This document shows, one piece after another, positions 14,878 to 23,514 of a stretch of 64,000 nucleotides of DNA; the stretch's first letter is position 1; the number at the start of each line of letters is the position of its first letter. The notes beneath the pieces were generated by a model. It worked only from the letters and a program-made list of their open reading frames with translations. It did no database searches and was not told where the DNA came from. Source of the DNA: an uncultured Lachnospiraceae bacterium (GTDB taxonomy: Bacteria > Bacillota > Clostridia > Lachnospirales > Lachnospiraceae); contig CAJUGG010000102.1 of assembly GCA_910585995.1 (NCBI GenBank), positions 7,099-71,098 on the forward strand, written 5' to 3'. A program made the translations under genes and the position numbers.

Positions 14878-16023
14878 TCAATACCCCGTATCCGAAGTAA
14901 TCTGATCCGAGATCATCTGTACCTCTTCCGACGGCGTATATTCCTGATTATCAAACAAATATTCATGAAGCTGTCTCACATTATCAGCCAGATTCACCGG
15001 AATCACCACAGCTCCTTTTCCGCTGATCCTCCCATTCGCCTTATCAAACGGGAATCCCTGCGTATCAATAATACTATACCCGATCATCTGAGGCGCCAGG
15101 CTCAAAAGTTCATCGTTGGTATAATTCGTCGCAATCTTGGAGAATACCGCATTGATAATCTCATTAATCTCTGTGATATCCGCCTTCTTCGCCTTATTTA
15201 CAATCTCCATAATGACTTCTCTTTGACGCTCCGTTCTCTTAAAGTCATCTCCTGCCGTATAACGGATACGGCAATAAGAAGTCGCCTGCACGCCGTCTAA
15301 GAGCTGAAGACCTGGCTGTGTCAGCTTATTTGTCTCCACGCCCGTCACCTTAGACGTCTCTACCGTATAGTTGTTCAGATGCCCGATCTCTGTCTCGTCC
15401 ACATCGATCTCAATGCCGCCTAACAGGTCTACCGTCTGCGTCAGAGCTGCAAAGTCCACGCTCACATAATACTCAATATCCAGGTCCAGATTCTTGTTTA
15501 ACATATTGATCGCCTGTTTCGGACCGCCGGCAGAATAAGCAGCGTTACATTTATTGTATTTTCCATTCGTCAGATCCAGATAAGTATCACGGTACACCGA
15601 TACCAGCTTCACTTCCTTGGTATCATTATTGATGCTTGCAACGATAATGGTATCACTGTTGTTGCCTTTGCCGAGCTGCCCGGCTTTTCTGGTGTCCAGT
15701 CCGAACAGCGCCACATTGGTATAGCCGGACATGGTCTCCACCGTAGTCTCCTGAATATCCGGATTGACCTGGATCTCCTCTGCCTTCACCTCAGGCTTTT
15801 GTATCTTGTCCAGCTGCCGGATCACATAAAAACCAACTATCAACGCCAGAAGCAGCACCGCTTCCACACCGAAGATGATCATCCGTTTTCTCTTTTTCGC
15901 CGCCCTCTTTGCAGAAGATCCTTTTTTCCCAGAGGAACTTTTTCCAGAAGAACTTTTACCGGAAGTACTTTTGCCGGAAGAACTCTTTTTTGAATTTGTT
16001 TTTTTCATTGTTTCTTTCGCCAT
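14878..16023 (-). CDS. LytR-CpsA-Psr (LCP) family glycopolymer transferase
   Basis: This 381-residue membrane-anchored enzyme attaches undecaprenyl-pyrophosphate-linked glycopolymers to peptidoglycan. A Ser/Lys/Gly-rich cytoplasmic tail with repeated SSGKS-type pentads (residues 10-35) precedes RAAKKRKRM and a single membrane helix (about 48-68). The LCP domain shows NVALFGLDTR, NSDTIIVASINND, VSVYRDTYL with the active-site arginine, VDLLGGIEIDV and YCRIRYTAGDDFKRTERQRE. Length is normal. AGAAAGGATGAATT precedes the ATG. It is co-transcribed with the sugar transferase and glycosyltransferases upstream, so it probably anchors their product. Confidence 0.92.
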   Translation of the reverse strand: MAKETMKKTNSKKSSSGKSTSGKSSSGKSSSGKKGSSAKRAAKKRKRMIIFGVEAVLLLALIVGFYVIRQLDKIQKPEVKAEEIQVNPDIQETTVETMSGYTNVALFGLDTRKAGQLGKGNNSDTIIVASINNDTKEVKLVSVYRDTYLDLTNGKYNKCNAAYSAGGPKQAINMLNKNLDLDIEYYVSVDFAALTQTVDLLGGIEIDVDETEIGHLNNYTVETSKVTGVETNKLTQPGLQLLDGVQATSYCRIRYTAGDDFKRTERQREVIMEIVNKAKKADITEINEIINAVFSKIATNYTNDELLSLAPQMIGYSIIDTQGFPFDKANGRISGKGAVVIPVNLADNVRQLHEYLFDNQEYTPSEEVQMISDQITSDTGY

Positions 16024-16044
16024 AATTCATCCTTTCTACGCCTG

Positions 16045-17451
16045 TTAATAAGCATTCTTATTCACAAAACCTTTGAAGAACGTCAGGAACAAGATCTTAA
16101 TATCCAGCCCCATCGTCCAGTTTTCAATATAATACAGGTCGTATTCGATACGTTTTTTAATTGATGTATCCCCCCGATACCCATTTACCTGCGCCCATCC
16201 TGTCAGCCCCGGCCGAACCTGGTGCTTTACCATATAGCGGGGAATCTCCTCCCGGAATTTCTCCACAAAAAATGGCCGTTCAGGACGCGGACCCACAAGA
16301 CTCATATCGCCTTTTAAAATGTTAAACAGCTGCGGCAGCTCATCAATACTGGTCCGACGGATGATCTTTCCCACCACCGTCACACGGGGATCGTTGCGGA
16401 CCGTCCATGCTTTTTTCTCGCTGCGTGCAGACTGCACTTCCATGGAACGGAATTTATACATCTGAAAAACCTGGTTATGGAGTCCCACTCGCTCCTGTTT
16501 ATATATCAACGGCCCCTTGGATGTTGTCTTTACCAAGACAGCCGTAACCAGCATCACCGGGGAAAAGATGATGATTGCAAACACAGAACCCACAATATCC
16601 ACTACCCTCTTGCAGATCATGTGAAATGTATTAGTCAGAGGCACATGACGGATATTGACTACCGGAAGTCCCAAGAGATCTTCGGTATATGGCTTTGTTG
16701 GTATAATATCATTATAATCCGGAACGAATTTTGTATGCACGCCGGATTTTTCACAGATTGCGACCACTCGCTTTAATTTATAGTATTCCTGCAGACCGAA
16801 CGTCAGTGCGATCTCATCCAGACGATTATTTTCCAGGATGGTCTCCAGATCTTCGGTCGTCCCGATGATGGCCACATCCTTATAAGTATATCCAATCTCT
16901 TTATTGTCATCTAAGATCCCGCTGATCTTATATCCCCACTGAGGATTCGTCCGGATACGGTCAATAAATGCTTCTGTCGCACTGCTGTAACCCACAAAGA
17001 TCACATGGCGCAGATTGAAGCCGCTCTTATGAAGCTTGCGCAGGCCGGCCCGGATGACATTGCGAACGCCTGCTTCTATTACAATATTGATGCCGTAAAA
17101 ATAAAACAGCATCGTCTTAGAATAATATTCCGCATAATCGCTGTAGCCGCGAAGCAGAAACAGCACACCCATAACCAGCAAAAGGCCTATGGTATTGGCT
17201 TTGATAATATTGCTGCCCTCCAGCCTGCGGCCCTGCAGCCGTTTGGAGGTATACAGGTTAAAAGCCAGATACAATACCAAGTACAGCGGTACAATAGGAA
17301 TCAAGGCACCACAATACTGCGGAAAACTCAAGCCCTTCTGACCGTCAAGTACCAGGAACTTTAAAACCCATGATAATAGATATGCGATACAAATGACGGC
17401 GGCATCAACCACCACATGCAACCGGGTGTAATACCGCTGGTTATCCTTCAT
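16045..17451 (-). CDS. Polyprenyl-phosphate sugar-1-phosphate transferase (WbaP/CpsE type)
   Basis: This 468-residue integral membrane initiator of glycan synthesis transfers a sugar-1-phosphate from a UDP-sugar to undecaprenyl phosphate. Four to five N-terminal helices are followed by a Rossmann-like domain (HVIFVGYSSATEAFIDRI). A further helix then leads into the catalytic domain with YKFRSME, TSIDELPQLFNILKGDMS and SLVGPRPERP, all hallmark motifs. The first in-frame codon is TTG; the ATG at 17451 is preferred because GAGGGACTTTG lies before it. It sits between two GT2 genes and the LCP gene, the usual setting of a capsule-like wall polysaccharide. The specific sugar is unknown. Confidence 0.93.
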   Translation of the reverse strand: MKDNQRYYTRLHVVVDAAVICIAYLLSWVLKFLVLDGQKGLSFPQYCGALIPIVPLYLVLYLAFNLYTSKRLQGRRLEGSNIIKANTIGLLLVMGVLFLLRGYSDYAEYYSKTMLFYFYGINIVIEAGVRNVIRAGLRKLHKSGFNLRHVIFVGYSSATEAFIDRIRTNPQWGYKISGILDDNKEIGYTYKDVAIIGTTEDLETILENNRLDEIALTFGLQEYYKLKRVVAICEKSGVHTKFVPDYNDIIPTKPYTEDLLGLPVVNIRHVPLTNTFHMICKRVVDIVGSVFAIIIFSPVMLVTAVLVKTTSKGPLIYKQERVGLHNQVFQMYKFRSMEVQSARSEKKAWTVRNDPRVTVVGKIIRRTSIDELPQLFNILKGDMSLVGPRPERPFFVEKFREEIPRYMVKHQVRPGLTGWAQVNGYRGDTSIKKRIEYDLYYIENWTMGLDIKILFLTFFKGFVNKNAY

Positions 17452-17487
17452 CAAAGTCCCTCACCTGTTTTATGATTACTGCTGCAA

Positions 17488-18447
17488 CTATTCTGCAAAA
17501 AGTAAAATATTTTTCCAAAGTTCCAGTTGAATCCGTAGATAGGCCGGAATATGCTCCATACAAAAAGGAACCTTGCGGTCCGTATGGGTCCTGCACAGCA
17601 AAAGACCTCTTCGCAGACCTTCTCTGTACTCTCTTCCAAACCCTTTTTTAACAAAAAACAAATATTTTATGAAAAACCCCAGAATCAGAAGCGGCAGATT
17701 CCACAAAAGCTGTAACAGGGGCATATTTTTATATAATAGATAGACATTATTGCCGGCAGAATGCATCACTTTGAACCGATTATAACGGGAACCGCTGGTG
17801 GCGCTTCCCATATGAAAGACCTCTGCCTTAGGCTCATACCAGTGATAATAGCCATAGATCTTTGCCCGGTAAGAAAGATCGATATCTTCCAGATAGACAA
17901 AATGGACTTCATCAAACCCTCCTAGTTCTTCCACCAGGCGCTTCTGATAGATGGCGGCTCCGGCACAGGACGAAAAGATCCTGTCTCCTTTTGGATAACA
18001 GCCTGACGGCTTCCCTTTGCCTCTTGCTATCCCCCAGCCCATCGCGCAGTAAAAATCTCCCGCGTTGTCTAAAAGCTCCCGGTTCTCATACTGCAGCATC
18101 TTAGCTGCGCAGGAAAATCTTCTGTCGTCTTTTTGAATGGCATCCAGCAGATGCCTTGCAAAATCCGGCCGTACCTCGGTATCATTATTTAGCAATATGA
18201 CATATGGACTCTTCGCTTTTTTGATCCCTTCATTTACCGCCCTGCTAAAACCATAATTCTGTTTCAGGCAGATCAGCTGACACTTGGGAAAATGTTCTCT
18301 GATAAGCTCCTTGCTCCCATCAACAGAGCCATTGTCCACCACAATCACTTCCATCGACACATCGGTCTGCTTCCACACAGAATTCAGACAAGCATCCAGA
18401 TAGGAGGCCCCATTGTAGTTGGGAATCACAATTGTTACGTCTGACAT
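17488..18447 (-). CDS. Family 2 glycosyltransferase (WcaA/rhamnosyltransferase-like)
   Basis: This 319-residue cytoplasmic GT-A enzyme begins MSDVTIVIPNYNGASYLDAC. It contains VIVVDNGSVDGSKELI, NYGFSRAVNEGIKKAKSPYV and LLNNDTEV, the nucleotide and metal binding DXD-equivalent (NND), and EDIDLSYRAKIYGY as the acceptor-side ED motif. A C-terminal hydrophobic stretch (LLQLLWNLPLLILGFFIKYLF) should associate with the membrane. It starts three bases after the stop of the preceding GT2, indicating translational coupling. It probably extends the lipid-linked glycan begun by the sugar transferase encoded next. Donor sugar unknown. Confidence 0.88.
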   Translation of the reverse strand: MSDVTIVIPNYNGASYLDACLNSVWKQTDVSMEVIVVDNGSVDGSKELIREHFPKCQLICLKQNYGFSRAVNEGIKKAKSPYVILLNNDTEVRPDFARHLLDAIQKDDRRFSCAAKMLQYENRELLDNAGDFYCAMGWGIARGKGKPSGCYPKGDRIFSSCAGAAIYQKRLVEELGGFDEVHFVYLEDIDLSYRAKIYGYYHWYEPKAEVFHMGSATSGSRYNRFKVMHSAGNNVYLLYKNMPLLQLLWNLPLLILGFFIKYLFFVKKGFGREYREGLRRGLLLCRTHTDRKVPFCMEHIPAYLRIQLELWKNILLFAE

Positions 18448-18450
18448 GCC

Positions 18451-20229
18451 TTATCCTCTCTGACGCCAGTCTTTCACCCGACAGTTGGTATCCTCTAAGG
18501 AAAGATTACTATTATAATATCGGTCGGGCTTTTCTAAAAGGTCTTTCCATTTTTTTTCAAAAACAAAGGCAGGTCTGGCTGCCTTTTTCTTGTGCGAACG
18601 GTAATTCTGCTCCACAAGGACAATCCCAGGATCGTAGATATTGAGATATCCCAGCCTCTCTAACTTCAGACACAGATCCACATCTTTCATCCGATCTTCC
18701 ACATCCTCGGAAAAACCGCCTGCTTCCAAAAAACGTTCCCGTCTTACCATCATGGCTTTTCCGGACACTGCGTGAAAATTCTGCTGCAACACAGCTTTAT
18801 GAAAATATCCTGTATACCCATATCTAAGACCGGCAAAAGCGTCCCCTGCCAGGCCCCTAAGCCCTAAGATCTTCGCACCATAACGGAGTCTTCTCCTGCA
18901 GTCATAGACGCGACCGCCCACGACTCCCGCCTCTATGCGCTGTGCATTTCCCAGGAATCGTTCTATCCATCCTCTGGAGACCTTCTCTATCCGGCTCTCT
19001 AAAAACAGCAAATACTCGCTGTCTAACTTATCTGCCAACCTGGAAAATGTTACAAATTTATTACATGCACTAGTACAATATACTACTTTTATTCCTATTT
19101 GTCTATGTTCTTTTACAAAATTCAGAATTAATTTATTTTTTACGGGCGTATCCAACAACAAAAGCACTTCCAGATTTGCGTACGTACGTTCGCTGATCAT
19201 CGCTTTAAAAAACCGTCTCAGCACTCCGAGATAAGGGACATCCAACAGGATAATGCTCACTTTGGGAACCGATGAAAGTGCATAATTTACCCGGTAAAAT
19301 CCGGGATTTTCCATGGTCTCCACACTTCCTGCCACCTGCATGCGCCCCAGGTGTTCTTCTAAGGCTCTCTTCCCTGCTTCATACGCGTAGGTCTTGCTCT
19401 GCGGGTCTCCCGCCGTAGACAGATTGTGACATCTCCAGTGATAGAGGATCTGGGAAATATGTCCGATCTGTCCTGCTTTCTCACAGCAGCGCAGGATAAA
19501 ATCATAGTCCTGTGCACCGTCAAATGCCTCCCGATAAGGTCCTGCCGCCTCCAAAAGCGTACGCTTTACCACCAGAAGGTGACAAATATAATTGTTGCTC
19601 CTAAGCAGATCCAGATTATAATCCGGTTTAAAATGGGGCTGAAAATAATGGGCAGAGTCAAAGCTTACTTTGTCCTCATCGGTATACAAAAGATCCGTAT
19701 CCGGATGCTCCTGCAGATATTTGACCACTTCAAAAAGTGCATGTTCTTCTAAAAGATCATCATGGTCCAAAAGAGCCAGATACTCTCCGCCTGCCATGGC
19801 AACCGCCGCATTGGTATTGCCAGAGATCCCCCTATTCTCAGGCAGCTTTTGATAGCGAATCCGTGTATCCTGTCCAAGATACCCTCTGACGATCTCCTGC
19901 ACTGAGTCCTCTTTTCCGCTTCCGTCCGCCAGGCAAAGCTCCAGGTAAGGATAGGTCTGTCTCAACACGGACTCAATCATCTCTCTTAGATAGAGTTCCG
20001 GAGTCCGATACAGCGGAACAACCACACTGATCAGTGGGCAGTAAGAGAACTTATGTTCTCTTTGCAGAGCCTTCTCGCTGTCAGCCGGACGCATGGCATA
20101 CATCCATTCCTGATAGTCCTTTTCCAGACTGTTTCGATAGAGACGCTCCTGTACCTTCAAATACAGCCCTGTCATCCCATAATTTTTCACATAATGATAA
20201 CCGCGTTTTGCGTAACTGACATTTTTCAT
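18451..20229 (-). CDS. Two-domain GT2 protein with a decayed second domain
   Basis: This 592-residue protein has a first GT2 domain (about 65-300) that is intact: VVPLYRTPELYLREMIESVL, CLADGSG, NRGISGNTNAAVAMAGGEYL, LLDHDDLLEEHALFE and GAQDYDFILRC. The second GT2-like domain (about 320-560) keeps KDVDLCLKLERLGYLN but has lost the nucleotide-binding region. It reads LLDVPYLGVLRRFFKAM, with YLLFLESRIE where the related protein at 29936-31822 has YLLFLNNDTE. The second site is therefore probably inactive. A tyrosine/arginine-rich N-terminus may contact the membrane. It follows DUF4956 by seven bases. Acceptor and donor unknown. Confidence 0.82.
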   Translation of the reverse strand: MKNVSYAKRGYHYVKNYGMTGLYLKVQERLYRNSLEKDYQEWMYAMRPADSEKALQREHKFSYCPLISVVVPLYRTPELYLREMIESVLRQTYPYLELCLADGSGKEDSVQEIVRGYLGQDTRIRYQKLPENRGISGNTNAAVAMAGGEYLALLDHDDLLEEHALFEVVKYLQEHPDTDLLYTDEDKVSFDSAHYFQPHFKPDYNLDLLRSNNYICHLLVVKRTLLEAAGPYREAFDGAQDYDFILRCCEKAGQIGHISQILYHWRCHNLSTAGDPQSKTYAYEAGKRALEEHLGRMQVAGSVETMENPGFYRVNYALSSVPKVSIILLDVPYLGVLRRFFKAMISERTYANLEVLLLLDTPVKNKLILNFVKEHRQIGIKVVYCTSACNKFVTFSRLADKLDSEYLLFLESRIEKVSRGWIERFLGNAQRIEAGVVGGRVYDCRRRLRYGAKILGLRGLAGDAFAGLRYGYTGYFHKAVLQQNFHAVSGKAMMVRRERFLEAGGFSEDVEDRMKDVDLCLKLERLGYLNIYDPGIVLVEQNYRSHKKKAARPAFVFEKKWKDLLEKPDRYYNSNLSLEDTNCRVKDWRQRG

Positions 20230-20236
20230 AGTCGTC

Positions 20237-20911
20237 TTAGAATGTTACCTCTCCATCATGAGCAATTAAAGAAGCACTCAGCATCCCCGAAAGTGCTGCC
20301 ACATCTGTGACTAACCCACTTTCCTCTTTGACTCTGAGTTCCACCACCAGATCCAGACGCTCTTTCGAGAGATTTCTGGATTTCACTTTATAAGATTTGG
20401 TATATCTTTTTACTACTTCCAGTATCTCTTCTTCCCCGTCCATCTTAGAACTGTTGACCACAAGCATCACAGGCGCTTTGGCTACCGGCAGAAGGTCCAG
20501 TACCAGGATACAGATCGTCACCGCCACAGAAGTGACCAAAGCCACCTCAAAAAGCCCTGCCCCGCAGATGATGCCGATACTGATAGACCAGAACAAAAAT
20601 ACCAGATCCATCGGATCTTTGATGGCCGTCCGAAAACGGATGATGGAGAGCGCACCCACCATACCAAGGGAAATGACCAGATTCGACTGCATCGCCAGTA
20701 TAATCGCCGCTGTGATCATAGAAAGAGCCGCCAAAGAGATGTTAAAGCTCTTCGAATAAAACACTTTGCGTGTCATCAGCCGATAGATCAAAAAGACATA
20801 TAGCGCCAGAAGCGTCGTAACCGCCAGAGTCGCAGCGATCTTGCCCGTCGTGATGTCCATTCCGCTAAATCCCTCTAAAAATGATCTTTTAAAAACATCT
20901 TGAAATCCCAT
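20237..20911 (-). CDS. DUF4956 family membrane protein
   Basis: This 224-residue protein has four hydrophobic segments in residues 25-150. The conserved stretch LVISLGMVGALSIIRFRTAIKDPMDLVFLFWSISIGIICGAG is characteristic of DUF4956 (from about 73). A soluble C-terminal domain of about 75 residues follows. The biochemical role of DUF4956 is unknown. It is repeatedly found next to VTC-domain and CotH proteins in Firmicutes, exactly the neighbours here (VTC gene 21 bases upstream, CotH beyond). AAGGAG lies before the ATG. The cassette context suggests a role at the membrane in assembling or modifying a surface polymer. Confidence 0.85.
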   Translation of the reverse strand: MGFQDVFKRSFLEGFSGMDITTGKIAATLAVTTLLALYVFLIYRLMTRKVFYSKSFNISLAALSMITAAIILAMQSNLVISLGMVGALSIIRFRTAIKDPMDLVFLFWSISIGIICGAGLFEVALVTSVAVTICILVLDLLPVAKAPVMLVVNSSKMDGEEEILEVVKRYTKSYKVKSRNLSKERLDLVVELRVKEESGLVTDVAALSGMLSASLIAHDGEVTF

Positions 20912-20932
20912 CTTATGTAGTTCTCCTTTTCT

Positions 20933-21649
20933 TTATAGATGATATCGTCTTCCCAGATAATACTTGGAAAACGCAGTTGGTCTAAGATTTGATAGCTGCA
21001 CGATACGATAGATCATATCCGGCAGATATTCGTCGTATTTTACCTCCAGGATATGCATCCCCGCGGGTAGGATCGGCCGAAGAGGAATCTTTTCCTCTAA
21101 AAACAGGTCGCTCCTGTGAGAAGAACTGATGTTCAGATCCATCGTAATTCTGACGTTGCCCTGCGGATACACATAGGGAATCCGTTCATACTCGATGATG
21201 ACTTTCGGCCTAAGCAGTTTTGTCTTCATCAAAAGGACCAGTTTTACAAGCACTGCCGGCGCATCTTTTGGCACATCCGGGATCTTTCCCGCCATCAGAA
21301 TCTCACACTGCTCTGTGTTCAACGGACAGGAGAGCTTCTGTGTCTTGCCTCTTACCTTTTTTTTCAGTTCCAGAGAGATCCTGTCACTGCTGTGATTGTA
21401 GATCCGGATACGAAATTTTTCTCTTGGGTCCGTCCCGGATTCATTTTCTCTTAAATAACTGTCATAATAATCGTCAAAATACAGGCTGCGGATATTATAG
21501 CTTCCTTTTTCTGCCACGTGAGAATCCAAAGGCACAAGCCCTCTTAAGCGTGTCTTCAGAAGCTGAAGCTGCCCATAAGAAACCAGATATTTAAACTCAT
21601 GCCGATAATGGTTCTCTGCCAAAGAAGGATCAAAGACCTTTGACTCCAT
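20933..21649 (-). CDS. VTC-domain polyphosphate polymerase-like protein
   Basis: This 238-residue protein begins with YRHEFKYLVSYGQLQLLKTRL, the entry to a VTC/CYTH-type triphosphate tunnel. It contains NIRSLYFDDYYDSYLREN, REKFRIRIYNHS, SLELKKKVRGKTQKLSC, VIIEYERIPYVYP and VRITMDLNISSS. These supply the alternating basic and acidic residues of the tunnel (Arg, Lys, Glu). In yeast Vtc4 this fold makes polyphosphate; bacterial homologues are less studied. The ribosome binding site GGAGTGA contains the CotH stop codon, so the two genes are tightly coupled. Function in this operon is inference. Confidence 0.85.
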   Translation of the reverse strand: MESKVFDPSLAENHYRHEFKYLVSYGQLQLLKTRLRGLVPLDSHVAEKGSYNIRSLYFDDYYDSYLRENESGTDPREKFRIRIYNHSSDRISLELKKKVRGKTQKLSCPLNTEQCEILMAGKIPDVPKDAPAVLVKLVLLMKTKLLRPKVIIEYERIPYVYPQGNVRITMDLNISSSHRSDLFLEEKIPLRPILPAGMHILEVKYDEYLPDMIYRIVQLSNLRPTAFSKYYLGRRYHL

Positions 21650-21653
21650 CTTA

Positions 21654-23279
21654 TCACTCCCATCCTACTTCTATCTTTTTCATATATGCATCCAGAAAAA
21701 CCATCCGTTTCTGCAGAAACGTGCGGATTTTTTCATAATCTCCGTCATGATGGCTGTCCGGCCAGCGCTTCGCATCCCTTGCAAATGCGCCGGAATCCTG
21801 TACTTGGTGGATGCAGCCCCTAAGTACCTCTTCCATATGCGCATCAGACAGCGTATCCTGACGAAGCATCCTCCATCTGTCTGCCGCATAACTTCTGATC
21901 CCTCCCACGTTCAGCGACAGCATCCGGTCTGCCAAAGGCCACTCCAGATACTGATCTGCCCGCTCCGGCGCATACACGGTATACAATGCCTGCTTCTCAT
22001 CCACATACGTATTGCCCCAACTTAGGTCCACATCCCAAGGAACCAGGTAGAGCCGATAGCCTTCTGTCTCTCTCTTAAAAGCAAAAAACATATTTTTATA
22101 TATATTATCTTCCCCATATATCATCTGAAGATACAACCAAATATCCGCGAAATTTGCCATATCCAGAAGTTTTGGGGCTTCTTTTATAAAATCTTCATCT
22201 TTTTTTTCACAAAGTTCGGTAAACTGACGAAAACACTGCCAGTCTTCTCTGGTGCCGGCCCCGTCTCTTCCCTTGATCTCCATCCCCAGCACGCTTAGAT
22301 ATTCTTCCGGGGAAACCTCGTCAAATAATTGGGATTCCAATTCTCTGCCATAAGTCCGTTTATACAGATATTCCTGTTCGGAGATCTCCAGCTGCTTACT
22401 GTCAATCGGTTCTAATATGCCGTACAATCCTCGGTATTCTCCATTGACGATCAGTTCCACATATTCCATATGGGTTCCAAAATGCGCCGGATAGCCCTCC
22501 ATCGAAGCTCCAAATTCATTCCAAAGCTCGATATTGAACTTGTCCCGCACCTTCGTCCCGTCGCTGTAAATGGCATAAAAGATCCACGAGTCGGCATCCC
22601 GCATCCCCAACACGGACTGAGCATTTTTTCTGACTACTCCTGTGGGTGTCACCGTGATCAGATTGAGGCGGTATCCTTTCTTGGGAAAATCCCTGGTGGT
22701 CTGTCCCCGCTCATGGGCTTCAAATGCCGAAGTCAAAGTCCAGACGGGCTGTCCGCAGTCCTGATAAAAGACAATGCTTCCCGCAAAGACCGTGTCAATG
22801 TCAAGATCCGCATTGGTCTCGATGCGTACCACAGGAAGTCCGGTAAAGACCACATCTATAACGGCACAGGAGGCTTCTCTTTCATTCCATACCAGAAGCG
22901 GAACTTTTTGTCCGTCTGCCACGACGGTCTTTTTATCGAGTATTGTATAATCTTCTAATGGAAGCACCTGCAGTCCTTTCAGGGATTCCTGAAAAGATCC
23001 GGCTTCCCACCCGGTCTGGTCCATATCGACGGGAAGATACCAAGTATCACTTCCCCGGTCACAGGCCAGTTCTTCCCCGCGGAAGCATAGCTTGATCTCC
23101 TCTGTGGGCAGCGTCTGGCTCAGATGCGTGATAAGATCCTGGGCTTGTCGTACCTGTCCTGTCAAAGCTCCTGGTTCCAGCCAGGAGGGCTGTTTCGCCT
23201 GCCTCGAATAAACTCCGAAAAAAAAGAAGAAGCCCGCGAATAACAGAACGTTCAACAGCAATGCTGTCTTTTTTTTCAT
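21654..23279 (-). CDS. CotH kinase family protein, exported
   Basis: This 541-residue protein has an N-terminal signal anchor (MKKKTALLLNVLLFAGFFFF). A beta-rich region is followed by the CotH kinase domain, with VLGMRDADSWIFYAIYSDGTK, YVELIVNGEYRGLYGILEPID and the metal-binding motif YLVPWDVDLSWGNTY near residue 415. Known CotH enzymes are atypical secreted kinases, for example of spore coat proteins; the substrate here is unknown. It is the first gene of the operon, with a consensus promoter and AGGAGAG before the ATG. Its partners VTC and DUF4956 make a recurrent cassette that here is joined to glycan synthesis genes. Confidence 0.88.
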   Translation of the reverse strand: MKKKTALLLNVLLFAGFFFFFGVYSRQAKQPSWLEPGALTGQVRQAQDLITHLSQTLPTEEIKLCFRGEELACDRGSDTWYLPVDMDQTGWEAGSFQESLKGLQVLPLEDYTILDKKTVVADGQKVPLLVWNEREASCAVIDVVFTGLPVVRIETNADLDIDTVFAGSIVFYQDCGQPVWTLTSAFEAHERGQTTRDFPKKGYRLNLITVTPTGVVRKNAQSVLGMRDADSWIFYAIYSDGTKVRDKFNIELWNEFGASMEGYPAHFGTHMEYVELIVNGEYRGLYGILEPIDSKQLEISEQEYLYKRTYGRELESQLFDEVSPEEYLSVLGMEIKGRDGAGTREDWQCFRQFTELCEKKDEDFIKEAPKLLDMANFADIWLYLQMIYGEDNIYKNMFFAFKRETEGYRLYLVPWDVDLSWGNTYVDEKQALYTVYAPERADQYLEWPLADRMLSLNVGGIRSYAADRWRMLRQDTLSDAHMEEVLRGCIHQVQDSGAFARDAKRWPDSHHDGDYEKIRTFLQKRMVFLDAYMKKIEVGWE

Positions 23280-23362
23280 TCAGTCTCTCCTGTATGCTTC
23301 AATTTTGATACTTTTAGCTGTTTTATTAGCTTTGATGACGCCTTGTCATGATTTATTAGCAC

Positions 23363-23391
23363 ATTATAGCAGTTTTCTTGGCAATGCGCAA
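23363..23391 (-). promoter_or_regulatory. Sigma-A promoter of the CotH-VTC-DUF4956-glycan operon
   Basis: On the minus strand TTGCGC (23386-23391) and a perfect TATAAT (23363-23368) are 17 bases apart, 84 bases upstream of the CotH start. It is the best candidate to drive the minus-strand genes down to about 12 kb. The rest of the divergent gap to 23514 shows only the AGGTGAT ribosome binding site of the phosphoesterase gene. Confidence 0.75.
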
Positions 23392-23514
23392 CAGGGGTTT
23401 TTAAAGGTGAACATTTTCTAAATAAGCGTCGCCACTCTATAACTTTACTTTTTGGGGTTTCCATGATAAAGTGAGGGGGAAGTTAAGATTTTGAGGATAT
23501 GAGGTGATCATTTT

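Noticed and set aside
20933..21649. The VTC protein as an adenylate or thiamine-triphosphate CYTH enzyme
   Set aside because: The motif order (YLVSYGQL, LYFDD, RIRIY, SLELKKK, IEYERIPY) and CotH/DUF4956 neighbours fit the VTC branch better, though the folds are related.
23276..23464. A 62-codon minus-strand frame upstream of CotH
   Set aside because: It contains the CotH promoter (TATAAT at 23363-23368) and has no domain, so it is more likely untranslated.
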